64,000 bases of DNA from Trichobilharzia regenti. Lineage: Eukaryota; Platyhelminthes; Trematoda; Strigeidida; Schistosomatidae. The translations under genes and the position numbers were made by a program. Positions within the stretch are counted from its first letter, which is position 1. Each line of letters begins with the position of its first letter. Below the pieces are notes generated by a model. It was given only the letters and a program-made list of their open reading frames with translations. It made no database searches and had not been told where the DNA came from. Where the stretch lies: the NCBI GenBank assembly GCA_944472135.2, contig OX235267.1, positions 18,397,452-18,461,451 on the forward strand, given 5' to 3'. Shown in pieces: positions 32,625 through 43,892 of this stretch.

Positions 32625-32818
32625 TTTATTTTATTTTTGATTTACAGCTTGATTCCACACTGTATTTTTGGTACAAGTATGGAATTTTCAGCGTGGATAT
32701 CGGTAGCCCAAATTTTGCAGGCCGACCATAGATATCAGGTGTGCGTCGGCGGAGGCTCGAACCTCGGACCATGTGCATGGTCGGTGAGAGTCCTAACCAC
32801 TGTGCCACCGACGCACAG
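32625..32818 (-). mobile_element. tRNA-derived SINE in the RTE-like LINE
   Basis: About 190 bp that interrupts the RT between FLF and IID. On the minus strand it has a 5' tRNA-like head (32814-32743), a short body, and a 3' tail with ACGCTGAAAATTCCAT followed by an A-rich end (AAAAATAAAATAAAAAATAG). The tail matches the 3' end of the LINE fragment at 38263-38345. Exact target duplication not determined. Confidence 0.75.
32743..32814 (-). ncRNA. tRNA-like head of the SINE
   Basis: 72 nt that begin GCGTCGG and end CCGACGC, a perfect 7 bp acceptor-like stem. An A-box-like TGGCACAGTGG and a B-box-like GGTTCGAGCCT lie at the expected places, enough for a pol III promoter. The anticodon arm is not canonical (GACCA, 6-base loop, TGGTC), so I do not call it a functional tRNA gene. 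Confidence 0.7.
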
Positions 32819-33948
32819 CTTCATCATAGATGTGTTAATGGACTTAACCCTAACTCACTTCAGCGACTCAGGTATTGACTTCCTACCAGGGGATAATCTC
32901 GTTGACTTAGAATATGCAGACGACATAGTCCTTCTAAGCGAGGACGCTGACAAAATGCAGAGTCTTCTAAACATCTTGAGCCGCAATCTACGAATGTTTG
33001 GCATGCGATTCGCTCCCGCCAAATGCAAGATGATGTTACAAGACTGGACTACATCGACGCCTAGTTTAAAAATAGGAAGTGAAGTGGTAGAGCACGTTGA
33101 CCGCTTCACTTATTTGGGAAGTACCATCAGCCAGTGCCAACGGGTTGATCTCTGACGAAATCTCAGCACGAATACAGGGGGCTCTTTTCGCATTTGCCAG
33201 TTTACGCCGACTCTGGCGTAGACGAGATGTTCGGCTACCGACCAAAGGGCGGGTGTACTGCTCATCAGTCCGCTCCGTCCTCCTTTATGGCTGACTGTGA
33301 GACCTGGCCACTGAGAGTGGAAGACATGAAAAGACTAGCTGGCTGTCTTTGATCATAGGTGCCTGCGCTCTATTTCCCGTGTAAAGTGGTATAATAAGGT
33401 GAGCAACATGGAGGTTAGGCGTCGAGTGCTAGGTAAACAGGGGAAATCAATCAACGAGGCAGTGAAGTTACAAAGACTGAGATGGTTAGGACATGTGTTG
33501 CGTATGCCAAGCCATCGCCTCCCTCGACGAGCAATGTTAGCGGATATAGGGTCAGGCTGGAAAAAAGCTAGCGGCGGTCAAACAAAATCTTGGCACCAGT
33601 CAATGAAATCCACAACAGTTGGTCTAAGCCACGTAGGAAGGTGTAGACTTACTGGTTGGGGTCCTCGGGACGGTAAAAATCTATGATTGGAAACAATTGG
33701 TGATATGGCTCAAAATCGTTCTCAGTGGCGCAGATGCATCCACTCCTTGTGACTTATGATCTCCAATGAAACTGTTTTGTTCTTCGTTATTACTCCTCTT
33801 TTGTCTCACATCTCTGCTCACTGTTTCTATTATGCTTTTCTTGTACTTTCTTCTCTTGCTTCGCGTGCTACATGGAGTGTGGCGACTTGAACTTCCGCAC
33901 ATTTGTGCAAAATTCTATGTCGAAAACAGACAGACAGTTTCTTTTGTT

Positions 33949-34277
33949 GCGCTTGGTGCTCGATAAACACAGCCTATGAGAATTTTGTACTTATCTCCAT
34001 GTATGACAACCCAGAGTGAGTCAGGTTCATTATTCTTTATTCCATCTTCCACCTTACTGGCTACAAATGAGCTACGTATATATGTGAGACATCCTCCACC
34101 ACGCTTGCAATCTCTGTTTGCACGGTGTACAGTGTAATCATCGGTACCTATATGCACATCAAGTACAGAGGATGAGCACCAAGATTCAGTAATCAGAGCT
34201 ACAGTAGGCTCGGTGACTAATAATAATGTCCTTAGTTCAGATATCTTACTGATTAAGGAATGTGTATTAATTAGCAA
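33949..34277 (-). pseudogene. CR1-B endonuclease N-part
   Basis: Start of the apurinic-type endonuclease: LINTHSLISKISELRTLLL, ALITESWCSS, GGGCLTYIRSS and GCVYRAPSATKET, then cut by the RTE insertion. Same arrangement as in CR1-A. The first readable Met is near 34277, but ORF2 probably starts further upstream. Confidence 0.82.
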
Positions 34278-34363
34278 TATCGTGAATAAGTCACGGGATA
34301 CTACAAACTGGCCTAAAATGTCACCATAACCTAAATCTATTTGTGCCTAAGCAGCGCAAGTGT

Positions 34364-35460
34364 TTATGAATGAAAGGGAAGTCGGACTGGGTGTCTGTAC
34401 ATCAGGATTAGTGTGCGATGAGGTGGTCCTAGGTGCCATGGGTCATACCGGTGTTTCCGGACACCTGGAAAATTTACCATGTGTTCCTGGATATAAGGGT
34501 AGTAAGGGTTGGGCCTAGGTTGACGGTTAAAAAGCATAGCATCAAAAGGTCTACCCATCCAACTGCTATTCGTCATACCGGTACACACCTTCGCGTTGTT
34601 TTTATAACTTAAAGGGAATTGTGAGGGAAGGTGCTTTGGCTGCAAGACTTTAGGAGTCTTGGAGCCTGACTTTCTATAAGGTGGGGCATGCGGAAAACCT
34701 CCAGACATACTTATGTTTCGAGAGGAGTTTTTCGTAACAAGTGATGGTTTGTTAACATTCTTACTCTCAGCAGGCTTATTGAATACAAAGTATTCTTCCC
34801 CATCATTAGTCTCAACCCTGCGAAATTTGTTCATCGTGGTGAGGTTACTACGTTTGGGGGGAAATTTCTTAGAACAACTTGCAGAAGTTCTAGCCATTTT
34901 AACATCTTTCGATGAGGCCTTATTTACAAGGGTACTGGTATCTAAATCAGTTCCTAGTTCCATTGGCAAGCGTGTTTGTTGTGTAGTTTGCTGAATGCTA
35001 GTTTCAGCACTAGGTGTCTGTTGCTGTGCACGATCCCTTTTGGTAAATCTAAGCTAGAGGAGGTGACCGAGTTATTACTACGCATTGTTCTGCGCTGACA
35101 CGGTGTTTTATCCTGAGCTACGGTTATAGACTTATAACTGCTATTCAGTCTTAAGTGATCCTGACATTTAGTAAACTTACTAGCATCAAGGGAATTACTG
35201 AATTTAAAAATGATGGGACAATTAGCCTGGTTAGACTTTTTACGAAGTCGTTTGCATTCACATGGAACACTAGCCATGCCGCAACAAATCAGGATTTAGT
35301 GTCTTACAGTTTTCAGGGGCAGAGAATCTGGGACGTCGTAAACTATAGCTTGTTGAGAAGAGGTTATACGCTTCATCACCTCCGAAACCAAGAAGTCAAT
35401 CAAATTTTCAGCTTTATTTAGGTTGTCTGGAGATATTTAAGGATGTTGTTTTAACAGACA
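34364..35460 (-). pseudogene. CR1-B ORF1, frameshifted
   Basis: Minus-strand ORF1: VPCECKRLRKKSNQANC then KSITVAQDKTPCQRR near 35277-35085, matching CR1-A ORF1. After a frameshift near 34970 come 200 codons of a basic, Pro/Tyr-rich C-terminal region (34969-34364). The upstream part, near 35430-35290, reads in frame to a TAA. Probable nucleic-acid-binding LINE ORF1. Confidence 0.6.
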
Positions 35461-35505
35461 GGCAAATGGGTCCAAATCCGAAAGCTTGTTTTGAGTTACA
35501 TCCAG

Positions 35506-35709
35506 TTAAGACTTAACCTGGCCAATATCAGAACGGCTCTCCGTGGTATCTGAGATTGGCAGTGACATACTGTCAAACCGATCCAATTTTTTCTGAATTT
35601 CAATTACTTGCCTCTGTATATCTTTCAAAAGGAGGTTTAGTTTACAGAACTCAGACTTCTCTAACAGAACATCTTTCACCTGTATCACAGGAGTGAGATC
35701 TGCACTCAA
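35506..35709 (-). pseudogene. CR1-B ORF1 N-terminal coiled-coil segment
   Basis: 67 codons with leucine/isoleucine spacing suggestive of a coiled coil (LNLLLKDIQRQVIEIQKKLDRF). A trimer- or dimer-forming coiled coil near the ORF1 N-terminus is common in LINEs. It ends in a stop before the next ORF1 block. Confidence 0.5.
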
Positions 35710-35830
35710 ACCATTTTGAGGGCTAGTAGTTGATACTGTATTACGAGGCGGTAATGCAGTTATAACCGAATTTGAGCCACTATCTAAATCAGTTGTGTTT
35801 CTACGAACACGTTTTTTTAGAGATTTGGAC

Positions 35831-37050
35831 TATAATTTCAAGAATTATAAGACAATAAGCAGTAAATAAATTTCAGAGCAAACACGTGCAAATATGTCAC
35901 CAATTTCGAGCGTACCGTCAGAGAGACTTCAGAAGGACACCTAACTGTGTACTTCGGAAAAACAGATATTATTAGGCCCTCACTTCTCTTCTACATAGCT
36001 CACGCACTCTGAATTTTGTGTTTAACTCCTTTTCAACCTACATATGTAGGTGAAATTATCACCTGCCTTTCACCTTAAACTAATTGTTCGCAGAAAAGAC
36101 TGTAAAATATCGGGAAAATAATATTTCTTGAAAAAAACACAACAGAAAATGATGAACCTCATGCCTGTTATGTATTTTGAATTATTAACACCTATTATAT
36201 ACTTCTGCACCTGTCTGGCGGTTTTCTTGTGTCTCCTTCTTTTCTCAAACATACTGCTTTCAACGAAGGTACTGATACAGCGCCGCTGTTCTCCACTTAT
36301 TAGTGATATTGCCAGCTCATCTGGTGAATAACGAGATCACCGATATTATAAAATCTGCTAACAAGTTCAAAGTCGGTCTCATAAACAACTGGAAATGTCA
36401 CAAATATGGTGTACTTACAGGTGAATTTAAAGTTTTATAGACTTTGAAACACTTTATGAATCATTTACTGATAAGTATTGTTTATTCTGTATCTCTTATG
36501 TATCACGTCAAAGCCTGTGCAGAAGTGCTACTTACCTTTATAACGCACGCAGACCACAATCACTACTGATGAAGAAAGAAGGCAAAGACGGCGAGGAAGA
36601 GACGTGGGTGAGGGTATAACGTGTTATATTTTCCGCGACTCAGGTTTTTTCGTCTTTCATTGGCTGGAACAGTGGCGGTCAATTGGAGTTTGAATTGTCC
36701 TTGGGTGCGTGTTGTCGGGTGCTGTCTTGGCGTGGTTGTGTTTGCTTCGTTTGCCAGCATATGCGATGACTATAAACGTGAATTTGACTATTGTAACGCT
36801 TTGTTTTTCTTTGTTTGTGCATGTACTAGGCTTTGTGTGTCGTACAATTCGTTGTTTGGTCTATTGGTTGCTTGCGATGTCAACGAACCGGTGGGTTCTT
36901 GTGTTTTTCTGTAATTTAGGTTATACGTGCGGTATTTTCTTGATGGTTATTGATCATCCCTGTATTTCAATGTTGTTTTTTACGAATTATCTTGGAATAG
37001 TTGTGACATAGATGGATACTAATTGATAAATCGATTTCACTCCGTTGCAG
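35831..37050. other. No recognised gene
   Basis: Flank of CR1-B and upstream region of the MULE-like gene. A CATTGGCTGG motif (inverted CCAAT type) is at about 36657. A hydrophobic 100-codon frame (36709-37011) has no recognisable domain; I treat it as chance. The stretch ends in a plausible splice acceptor TTGCAG at 37045-37050. Confidence 0.45.
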
Positions 37051-37872
37051 GTAGACAATGCGAGTGAAAGGAGCACAGACTTAAGTGGAATTTTTGGTGA
37101 ATTAATACTTGGAAGGCGTTTCTTGAGCTGGGATGAATTTGAGAAGTCATTAGCAGAATTCCAAAAAGTGAGGAAGTCATTTAATGCTAACAATGTAGTT
37201 GTTCTGCACTCACTATGTTCATAATTATAGCCAAACGATACCGGATGACAGATTTAAGTACGCTTTTGTTGGTTTTAAATGCACTTTTGGAGTGAATCGT
37301 ACAAGACCTGGGTTGAAATTGAAAAACAAGTCATAAGAAGAAGTGTAATATGATTTCATGAATATTTAAGGTCTAAATGTTGCAATTGCTCTTCTTCATT
37401 TCGCGTGGTTTTGCGTTGTAGTGAATACATAATTGCTTCCCACAATATGGTACATAACCATGCATGCAGCAGGGTGTACATGCAGAATGACCCATGGTTT
37501 AGACGACTAACAGTTGAAGAGAAAGAAAACGTGGAACCACTTCTTCAGCAATCCCACTCATCCGATGAAATAATAATGCATGTTAAGGAGAAGTACCACA
37601 AGGATATAACTCGCATCGACGTTAAAAATATGAAAGCCGCATTGATTAAAGGTAACGTTGACGTACTTGTTACATACTTAAGGTATTTCGAGTCGTAGTG
37701 ACATTTTTGAATTCCTAAAATCCCGTGGGAAGTTAATGGAGTATTATTCCGATGAACCGATCAGGAATTCACTAACAAGAATTTGTTTTGCAACTTATGA
37801 GCAAATGGAATTGTATAAACAGTTCCCTGAAGTTGTTGGTATCGATTCGACGTATAATACAAATAAGGGGAA

Positions 37873-37904
37873 GTAAGTTTACCAATTCATTAATCAACGT
37901 GCAG
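37873..37904 (+). other. 32 bp micro-intron in the MULE-like gene
   Basis: GTAAGT...GTGCAG between NKG and YSLF. Removing the 32 bases restores the frame through the conserved transposase core. Confidence 0.8.
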
Positions 37905-38163
37905 GTATTCTTTGTTCCAGTTACTTGTGACGGATAATTTTGGTCGTGGACGACCAGTTTTATTTGCGTGGACTAGAAAAGAATTCAAACGTGATGTAGT
38001 TTGGATATTGGACTCATTTCGTCGAATAATGGAAGACACCTCCAAAACAGAAACTTTCATTATGGATTGTGCGCAAGCTGAAATAGCAGCCGTCAAGTTA
38101 ACGCACAGATAAGCGCACATTGTTTTGTGTTCTTTCCATGTTTGTCGAGCATTCTGTCGTAAA

Positions 38164-38201
38164 GTGAGTTTTTCAAAACATACTTTACATTTTATTTGTA
38201 G
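38164..38201 (+). other. 38 bp micro-intron in the MULE-like gene
   Basis: GTGAGT...TTTGTAG between CRK and TRNPIVKNYLC. Removal gives a continuous frame across the junction. Very short introns of this kind are typical of flatworm genes. Confidence 0.75.
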
Positions 38202-38257
38202 ACAAGAAATCCCATTGTGAAGAACTACTTATGCCGTTTAGTGCAGTGTAAAAGGAG

Positions 38258-38840
38258 ATCAGAGTAATAATAATAATAATAATATATAATCACTTTATTC
38301 CACAACAATAACCATTTACAGCATGGAATTTTCAGCGTTTCTTTTACATATTGCAATGGTTTAGCTCTGTTTATAATTATATAAATATATAAGATGTTAA
38401 AATAGTGATAGTTAATAGGAAAAAATAAGACCCTAACAAAATCACACCATTGCTAGGTCATAGTGAATAATAAATAAATAATATAACAAATAACACATGC
38501 ATTAATATGCATCATTACATTTTATAGTTTAGTTAATGATTTAAAAGTTGTAAAAGTTCGTTTCTGATATTTGTCCCTTCGCACAGTACTCGTGCCAAAT
38601 ATGGTACGGGTCGAATTTTTATATTTTGTAGTACGAGCATAAATATTTATGAAATTTCTTCTGGTCTTACCGGAAAAGATACAAGGAAACAATTGTGAAT
38701 AAAGAGGATGTTCACTATCAGATAAGATAACTTCAGCTAAGTGTTTACAAGAATTCATATGTCTATTGACAACAGTGTCATTTAGTTGAGTCAAAGGGAT
38801 AGGCTTTAATGTACTCATTTTCCAGATTTAATTTCTATTT
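38258..38840 (-). mobile_element. 3' end of a LINE inserted in the MULE-like gene
   Basis: On the minus strand an RT C-terminal segment (HPLYSQLFPCIFSGKTRRNF, YARTTKYKNST) at 38818-38522 is followed by a 3' UTR ending in GTGGAATAAAG and a TTA repeat at 38263-38283. It is 5'-truncated. It removed the part of the transposase that should carry the catalytic Glu. Its tail (ACGCTGAAAATTCCAT at 38338-38323) is shared with the SINE at 32625-32818. Confidence 0.7.
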
Positions 38841-39164
38841 CAGAGTTATTAGCAGATTGGTCGCTAGTGTCAGTCAATATCTTCAACGTCGTTGGATGCT
38901 TCACCTATTCCTGTTCACAACTTCTAATCCCAATTCTACGACTACTGACGCCATACGCCGCAAGGAAGGTAATCCGTGAATACGAAAGGCGACGATGGGC
39001 TTCTGTTGAGGTTGAAGCCTTCGATTATATATTCTTCCAAGACAGTGGGAATAGAGTGGAGGTTGATCTGAGTGTTTGTACCTGCACGTGTATGCCATTT
39101 CAGACTTGTCGGTACCCCTGCCGACACTTGCTTTTGGTCCATTTCAGAAAGCCATATTTCGCAG

Positions 39165-39390
39165 GTATATTTACGTTTTTATGACTCCGTTTTTAATGTA
39201 TGTCGACCGAAACTTAATTAATTAATGTTCTTATATACGGAAAGTTGTAATTTTCATTACCGTATTCGTGTGTACAATGCCTTAACTGGAAACAGGACAC
39301 AAGCTCTACCATCATTACACCTGTAATATTCAGTTCATAGTTATCTTTACGTTTTTTGTTCCACCTTTTGTAGTTAACCATGTGATGCAG
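39165..39390 (+). other. 226 bp intron in the MULE-like gene
   Basis: Exon ends RKPYF at 39164; GTATAT...GATGCAG; the next exon starts NCKQWTWSRNLFG. Boundaries are consistent with GT-AG splicing. Confidence 0.6.
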
Positions 39391-39605
39391 AATTGTAAAC
39401 AATGGACGTGGTCACGCAACTTGTTCGGATCTCAAAGTACGTCAGCATTTGTCCCTCGAAATCAACGTGACATATTGAAAACCAAAAAGAGTATTATCAA
39501 CGCAGGCATTAAAAGAATTAGTGACGAATTTGGAGAAGTGTTTGCCAATACTTATGCAGACGGAGTAATCGCAGGAATCAATCGTATTCTTAATATGTAA
39601 ATAAA

Positions 39606-41795
39606 CTAAATTTGTATCATAATTAAAATAAACTTTTCATGTAAATCTTGTGGTCTTTCAATTCATGCGTTCCCTTTGTGAGCACAGCATGCTAGACCGG
39701 TGCTCCCTAGGACTTTAACTACTAACTATGCGTAAGTGTAATTGCGTAGGAACGATGTCGGTCGTCATACGTGTTTGTATGAAATACATTACATTATTAA
39801 ATTATAGGTATTTTAGTGAAGTTACGTGGATACGTCTCATAGTCATATGCAAGTCTTTAGGGACAAATGACAACAATAGGCATAACTTAGGCACTGCATT
39901 CGAGTTTCAGTTCGTATACGGTTAGGTGTATTAGAAAGTATTGCATTACTAATGTTTCACTTAAAGCGTGATGTCAATCCATATGACTAAGGCTGTTAAC
40001 ATGTAGCGTAAATTGAAGTCTACAAAGGACAAATTATTGAATTCGTTGAGCTGTAGCAATCGTAGTTAGATTTACCTTACACTAAAATATGCCACCAATT
40101 ACTTCGTCAGGTCTCATTAATAAGTCATGCCTGCATCTAGTCATCATGACAAATATAGCTACACTCAGATAGAATAAGAAAGGTCTGTTAAGCAGGATGT
40201 TAAATATATTTAATGAAAAATAATAACAAGCAAATGTCTTTACGCAGTTGTTTGTCGTAATAATTTGGGCAACGTCGAATCGCTGTGACCGGGTTGACTG
40301 ACGTTACCGGATATCTGCAAATAAGTAAACAAAGTGTTTTTTTAAATCGCTGAAGTAAGAAGGAAGTAATATTAAAGTTAAACGCTTTATATTTGCCTAA
40401 CTTTGCTGAAAATGGTTTATTCTCCTTTCTCATTCTCTGTTCATGATAGCATTCTTCTGTGGTTTTCACTGCCACACACATTGTTCATCTTATAAAGGAT
40501 AGCAGCAAGCAAATAATAATTTCATGTGTCGTATAAACGAGTGTTTACAAAGGATGAATGTCATTTCTATAGGCGCAATAAGTTATGTTATAAACTGTAA
40601 TCTAGCTGTTCCGAATTTTTTCCTTTGATGCAGTTTCTTATCAACAGTTTGCAGTATTCATAGTGAGTTTATAGGAACCTTCATTGTATCATGATTTTCA
40701 CCAAATATCCCTTAACTCACAGAAGCAGGCAGTAACCCCATACACTCAAGCATTGTAACCAGAACATCACAAAATGCTTACAGATAACTTGTTTAATAAT
40801 AACTGCTCTAAATATATGAGCCATAAGTGCATCTTCCATATCTTTCATAGCTACAATTAAGTCATTAAGGATCTCAGAATATCTTAGTGATCTGAAACCA
40901 AATAATTATTAAGATTGATATAACCTATGTAACAGGTGCAGTAGTTGTATGACACAAATGCTAGCCACTAATCAACAGAAAGCTGATACCCATTTTAAGT
41001 AGTCTGACATTTTAGAAGGACCATCCATACTATTCTTCGTGCACCAATGCATACTGATATCAACATAATCTGATGCCATTTTATGCACTGAGCAATTACA
41101 GTCTTCTGAAATTCCATGTGCGAATGTAAATTGAACTAGTATCACATCTTCGCCTAAGCAATTTTAACAAGGAACTTCATCAAAATAGATATAATCACCA
41201 GGAAATTCAGCAGCCTGTCTCATTCATCGCATGATGTCGTCGATGTGTCATGGAATATTTAAGTCATCCAGGATGATAACAGAAGTGTTAAACATCCTCA
41301 AAACACACATCTAACCTATGTCTGCATGCTATTTCTTTTTCATATACCCCATTCTCATAGATTCACTGGAATGACAACAGCCATTGCCTGTAGTATATTT
41401 ACAACCTTAAGATCTGAAACAACTCGCAAAAAACAAACCCTCGACGCACTATAATGCAAATAATAGTCTTTCTATGCGAACTTTCTTAAAAAAGATGACT
41501 TCTTTATTAAAAATTCATCCGAGATGTAATACACAATTTTACGCTCTACTACGAACAAAATACAGCAAAATACTGCCATCTAGCTAAAGAAGTCTAAAAC
41601 TAGTCAAATATAATCTATTTCCAAAAATAGGCGATTATAATGCCTGTAGCCATGAGCGCAGTAACCAATAAAATTGCGCGAGAACACCTTGTCATAGCCT
41701 ATATCCTCACACGTCCGCCATGCAGACACAAATGGAGCAAATGGAGGATTCTGGAATCGACCTCGGCACCATTTGATGCAGTAAAACAACTTAAC
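39606..41795. other. No feature recognised
   Basis: About 2.2 kb of A/T-rich sequence with short unconvincing open frames on both strands, no domain, no clear repeat. A second AATAAA follows the MULE-like gene near 39628. Confidence 0.5.
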
Positions 41796-41800
41796 ATGAC

Positions 41801-42157
41801 TGTCAATGGAGTTGAAGATTGAACGATCAATTCTTGGTTGTTTGCTCAAAATCAACTTCCCCAATTTTCGTGGAGCCATCAATACGACAGTCATCGTCTC
41901 ATCGGTCGCTGTTCAGAAAGAAGAGTGAAACATCGTCAGAAGTAATAGAAAGATTTATTATTGTAATATTTCTTTTCAGACCTTAGTTCGTTTATTCCTT
42001 TTATATTTTGGTGTAACAATAAAGAAATAACAAGCAGCAGATCGGTGTTTTGGTTTTTGCGTCCGTTATTACTAAGCTTTTCTGAAACTCAAAGGAACAG
42101 CGTGGGCCCGAGCGTAGCGAGAGCTGGGCATTAACGGTTTATGAGACGAGACTGAGA
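41801..42157 (+). repeat. E4 5' LTR
   Basis: 357 bp; ends TGAGA instead of TGACA, a point change of the terminal dinucleotide region. Confidence 0.92.
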
Positions 42158-42299
42158 GTTTCTGACGATAGAAACAGATCTGGCGGATTCAAACTGTTGG
42201 TGAAATTTTGGATAGTCGCCGTTCATTTTCCTGGTGCCGGTCAAGTCCTCTTTGAACAAGCAATATCTGGAACTTTTTGGAATTGGGTCAAGTTCAACA

Positions 42300-42622
42300 A
42301 TGCCTGGGTCAAAGAAGGGACAGAGTGTCTTGGATGCAAACAGGAAAGTAAGTCATGGTGACTAGTCTGTTAATTGTAACGATGTGTCTGATGTTAAGCA
42401 TGACATGGTTGATGTTACTGTTTCGCCGTTCAGGGATAATAGGAACATCAAACTCCCTAAATTTGAACCACGGTGTTTTGATGGAAACCCGGCTGATTAT
42501 TTACAATTTGTAAAGGAGTTTGAGATCATGTTGAGTGGTTTTTATTAAATGATGAATTGAAATTGATGTATTTGTTGAGATATTGCACTGGAGATGCTGC
42601 AAGAGCTATACAGTGCTGTAAG
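42300..42622 (+). pseudogene. E4 gag N-terminal fragment
   Basis: MPGSKKGQS start at 42300; the core FDGNPADYLQF is present. A TAG at 42363-42365 and the GFY* frameshift near 42540 (shared with E1) break it. At 42614-42623 the sequence TGCTGTAAGT, which occurs in both gag and the 3' repeat, is the deletion junction. Confidence 0.85.
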
Positions 42623-42623
42623 T

Positions 42624-43535
42624 CCTACAATTCTTCAAAGGGTAGCGCATCAATGAGCAGTCCAATGTGCTTGGCGTGTGATTTTGTACATATGTTCATA
42701 TTGTATATACTGAATTGATATCATCTGTCATCTAGCTGTTGGTAATTCTGTTTGTGTCCGGACGACTTCCACTCGGATCATCAACCTGAGAAGGAATGTA
42801 GGCGTACTGCTGTAAGTCCTGCGATGCTTCAAAGGAATTCAATCAAGACATGATCGGCGAGGCTGTTTGTACTGTTTGTATATATGTGTGGTGTGTTCTA
42901 TCAATTGGTGATTTTGGTTTCATTGTGTTTACTTGTTGTTTTCGTACCTTGTTGTTATTGCGTAATTTTGTTAAAATTTTCGTCGTGATTACTTCCGAGG
43001 TTGTGTCCACCCTTCTACATCCGTGAATGAATTGATTGATGTTAAGGACAGCAGATGGGGCGTATACGCCGGGGAGGCTATTGCTGAGAATGAAATGCAC
43101 ACGGAGATAATTGTTAGCTGCGGTCTGACACGCCGGGGAGAAAGAGTGTAAACGACTGAGGCTCGCATGCGTCACCGCTATTAGAACTGAGGCAGAATGA
43201 GTGACAAGCGATTTCAGTGGTAATTGGTAGTGAGTAGATAAGAGGATGTGCGTGGAGTATCATGGGTTGGTGCTATGGTCACGTTGCATTCTGCAAGAGT
43301 CATTCTAGCAAGCGGCGATTGTGTTGCAAGATGTCAAGAGGAGGTCTCTGTCTGGACGCGCAGTTCGTCAGCGATGTGTGAGATTGTGCTGTGGGTATGC
43401 TTGTGGTGTGTTGGCTTTTCTGTTTGTTTTCCATTTCAGCTCTGTCCGTGTGACCCAGGTTCTCGCAATGGCATCCAAGTCAACGTGCATTGGTCGTGAA
43501 GGAAAAAAGGGTTGGATCCCATTTTTGCCGGGGAG
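42624..43535 (+). other. E4 3' region
   Basis: Continues the E5-like 3' region from inside the first repeat. One further CAACCTGAGAAGG repeat lies near 42781, fused to the end of the third. The purine run and hairpin lie near 43500-43528. Confidence 0.8.
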
Positions 43536-43892
43536 TGTCAATGTAGTTGAAGATTGAACGATCAATTCTTGGTTGTTTGCTCAAAATCAACTTCCCCAAT
43601 TTTCGTGGAGCCATCAATACGACAGTCATCGTCTCATCGGTCGCTGTTCAGAAAGAAGAGTGAAACATCGTCAGAAGTAATATTATGATTTATTATTGTA
43701 ATATTTCTTTTCAGACCTTAGTTCGTTTATTCCTTTTATATTTTGGTGTAACAATAAGGAAATAACAAGCAGCAGATCGGTGTTTTGGTTTTTGCGTCCG
43801 TTATTACTAAGCTTTTCTGAAACTCAAAGGAACAGCGTGGGCCCGAGCGTAGCGAGAGCTGGGCATTAACGGTTTATGAGACGAGACTGACA
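43536..43892 (+). repeat. E4 3' LTR
   Basis: 357 bp, TGTCA to TGACA, followed by ATGAC. Confidence 0.92.

Larger units (their letters stand above)
31640..33760 (+). pseudogene. RTE-like reverse transcriptase, decayed
   Basis: RT in several frames: KAAGSDGMTPEVFKYGG near 32030-32080, QAGFRPGRGCID, FLDLKAAFHSVDREVLW and SGVHQGCSISPFLF up to the SINE at 32625. It continues at 32819 with IIDVLMDLTL, the catalytic YADDIVLL near 32914-32937 and FTYLGSTIS. Further pieces follow, with the C-terminal RLRWLGHVLRMPSHRLPRRA near 33478-33530 typical of RTE. There are multiple frameshifts and at least two stops. The GHVLRM end makes it a relative of the element at 1-1150. Confidence 0.82.
31589..33948 (+). 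mobile_element. RTE-like LINE inserted in CR1-B endonuclease, 14 bp target duplication
   Basis: Insert at 31603-33934 flanked by a 14 bp direct repeat CAGTTTCTTTTGTT (31589-31602 and 33935-33948). It carries a 5'-truncated RTE-type reverse transcriptase on the plus strand and is itself interrupted by a SINE. 5' truncation and a variable-length duplication fit target-primed reverse transcription. Confidence 0.87.
28961..35830 (-). mobile_element. CR1-like LINE (CR1-B), split by an RTE-like insertion
   Basis: Two-ORF CR1-like LINE on the minus strand: ORF1 between about 35709 and 34364, endonuclease start at 34277-33949, then after the inserted 31603-33934 block the endonuclease end and RT (31602-29114). 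Sequence reads through when the insertion and one copy of its 14 bp duplication are removed (ATKET to TKETDALLAK). It is related to CR1-A and CR1-E but is a separate family member. Confidence 0.85.
37051..39600 (+). pseudogene. MULE transposase-like gene with SWIM zinc finger (ZSWIM-like), decayed
   Basis: The only clearly spliced coding region. Pieces: N-terminal FLSWDEFEKSLAEFQK and IPDDRFKYAFVGFKCTFG (37051-37335); a block with IIASHNMVHNHACS (37405-37698); the transposase core EVVGIDSTYNTNKGKY-SLFQLLVTDNFGRGRP with the first Asp (37700-37990); FIMDCAQAEIAAV with the probable second Asp (38060-38100); CSFHVCRAFCRK. After an inserted LINE piece come LTPYAARKVIREYE, a SWIM finger CTCTCMPFQTC...CRH (39075-39130) and a C-terminus to the stop at 39598-39600, with AATAAA at 39600-39605. 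Frameshifts near 37200 and 37690, and a TAA at 38110-38112, point to a pseudogene or decayed Mutator-like transposon. No inverted repeats were found, so a domesticated gene is not excluded. Confidence 0.78.

Noticed and set aside
36709..37011. Hydrophobic 100-codon frame, possibly a small membrane protein.
   Set aside because: No homology recognised, low-complexity hydrophobic content from T-rich DNA, and no second copy.
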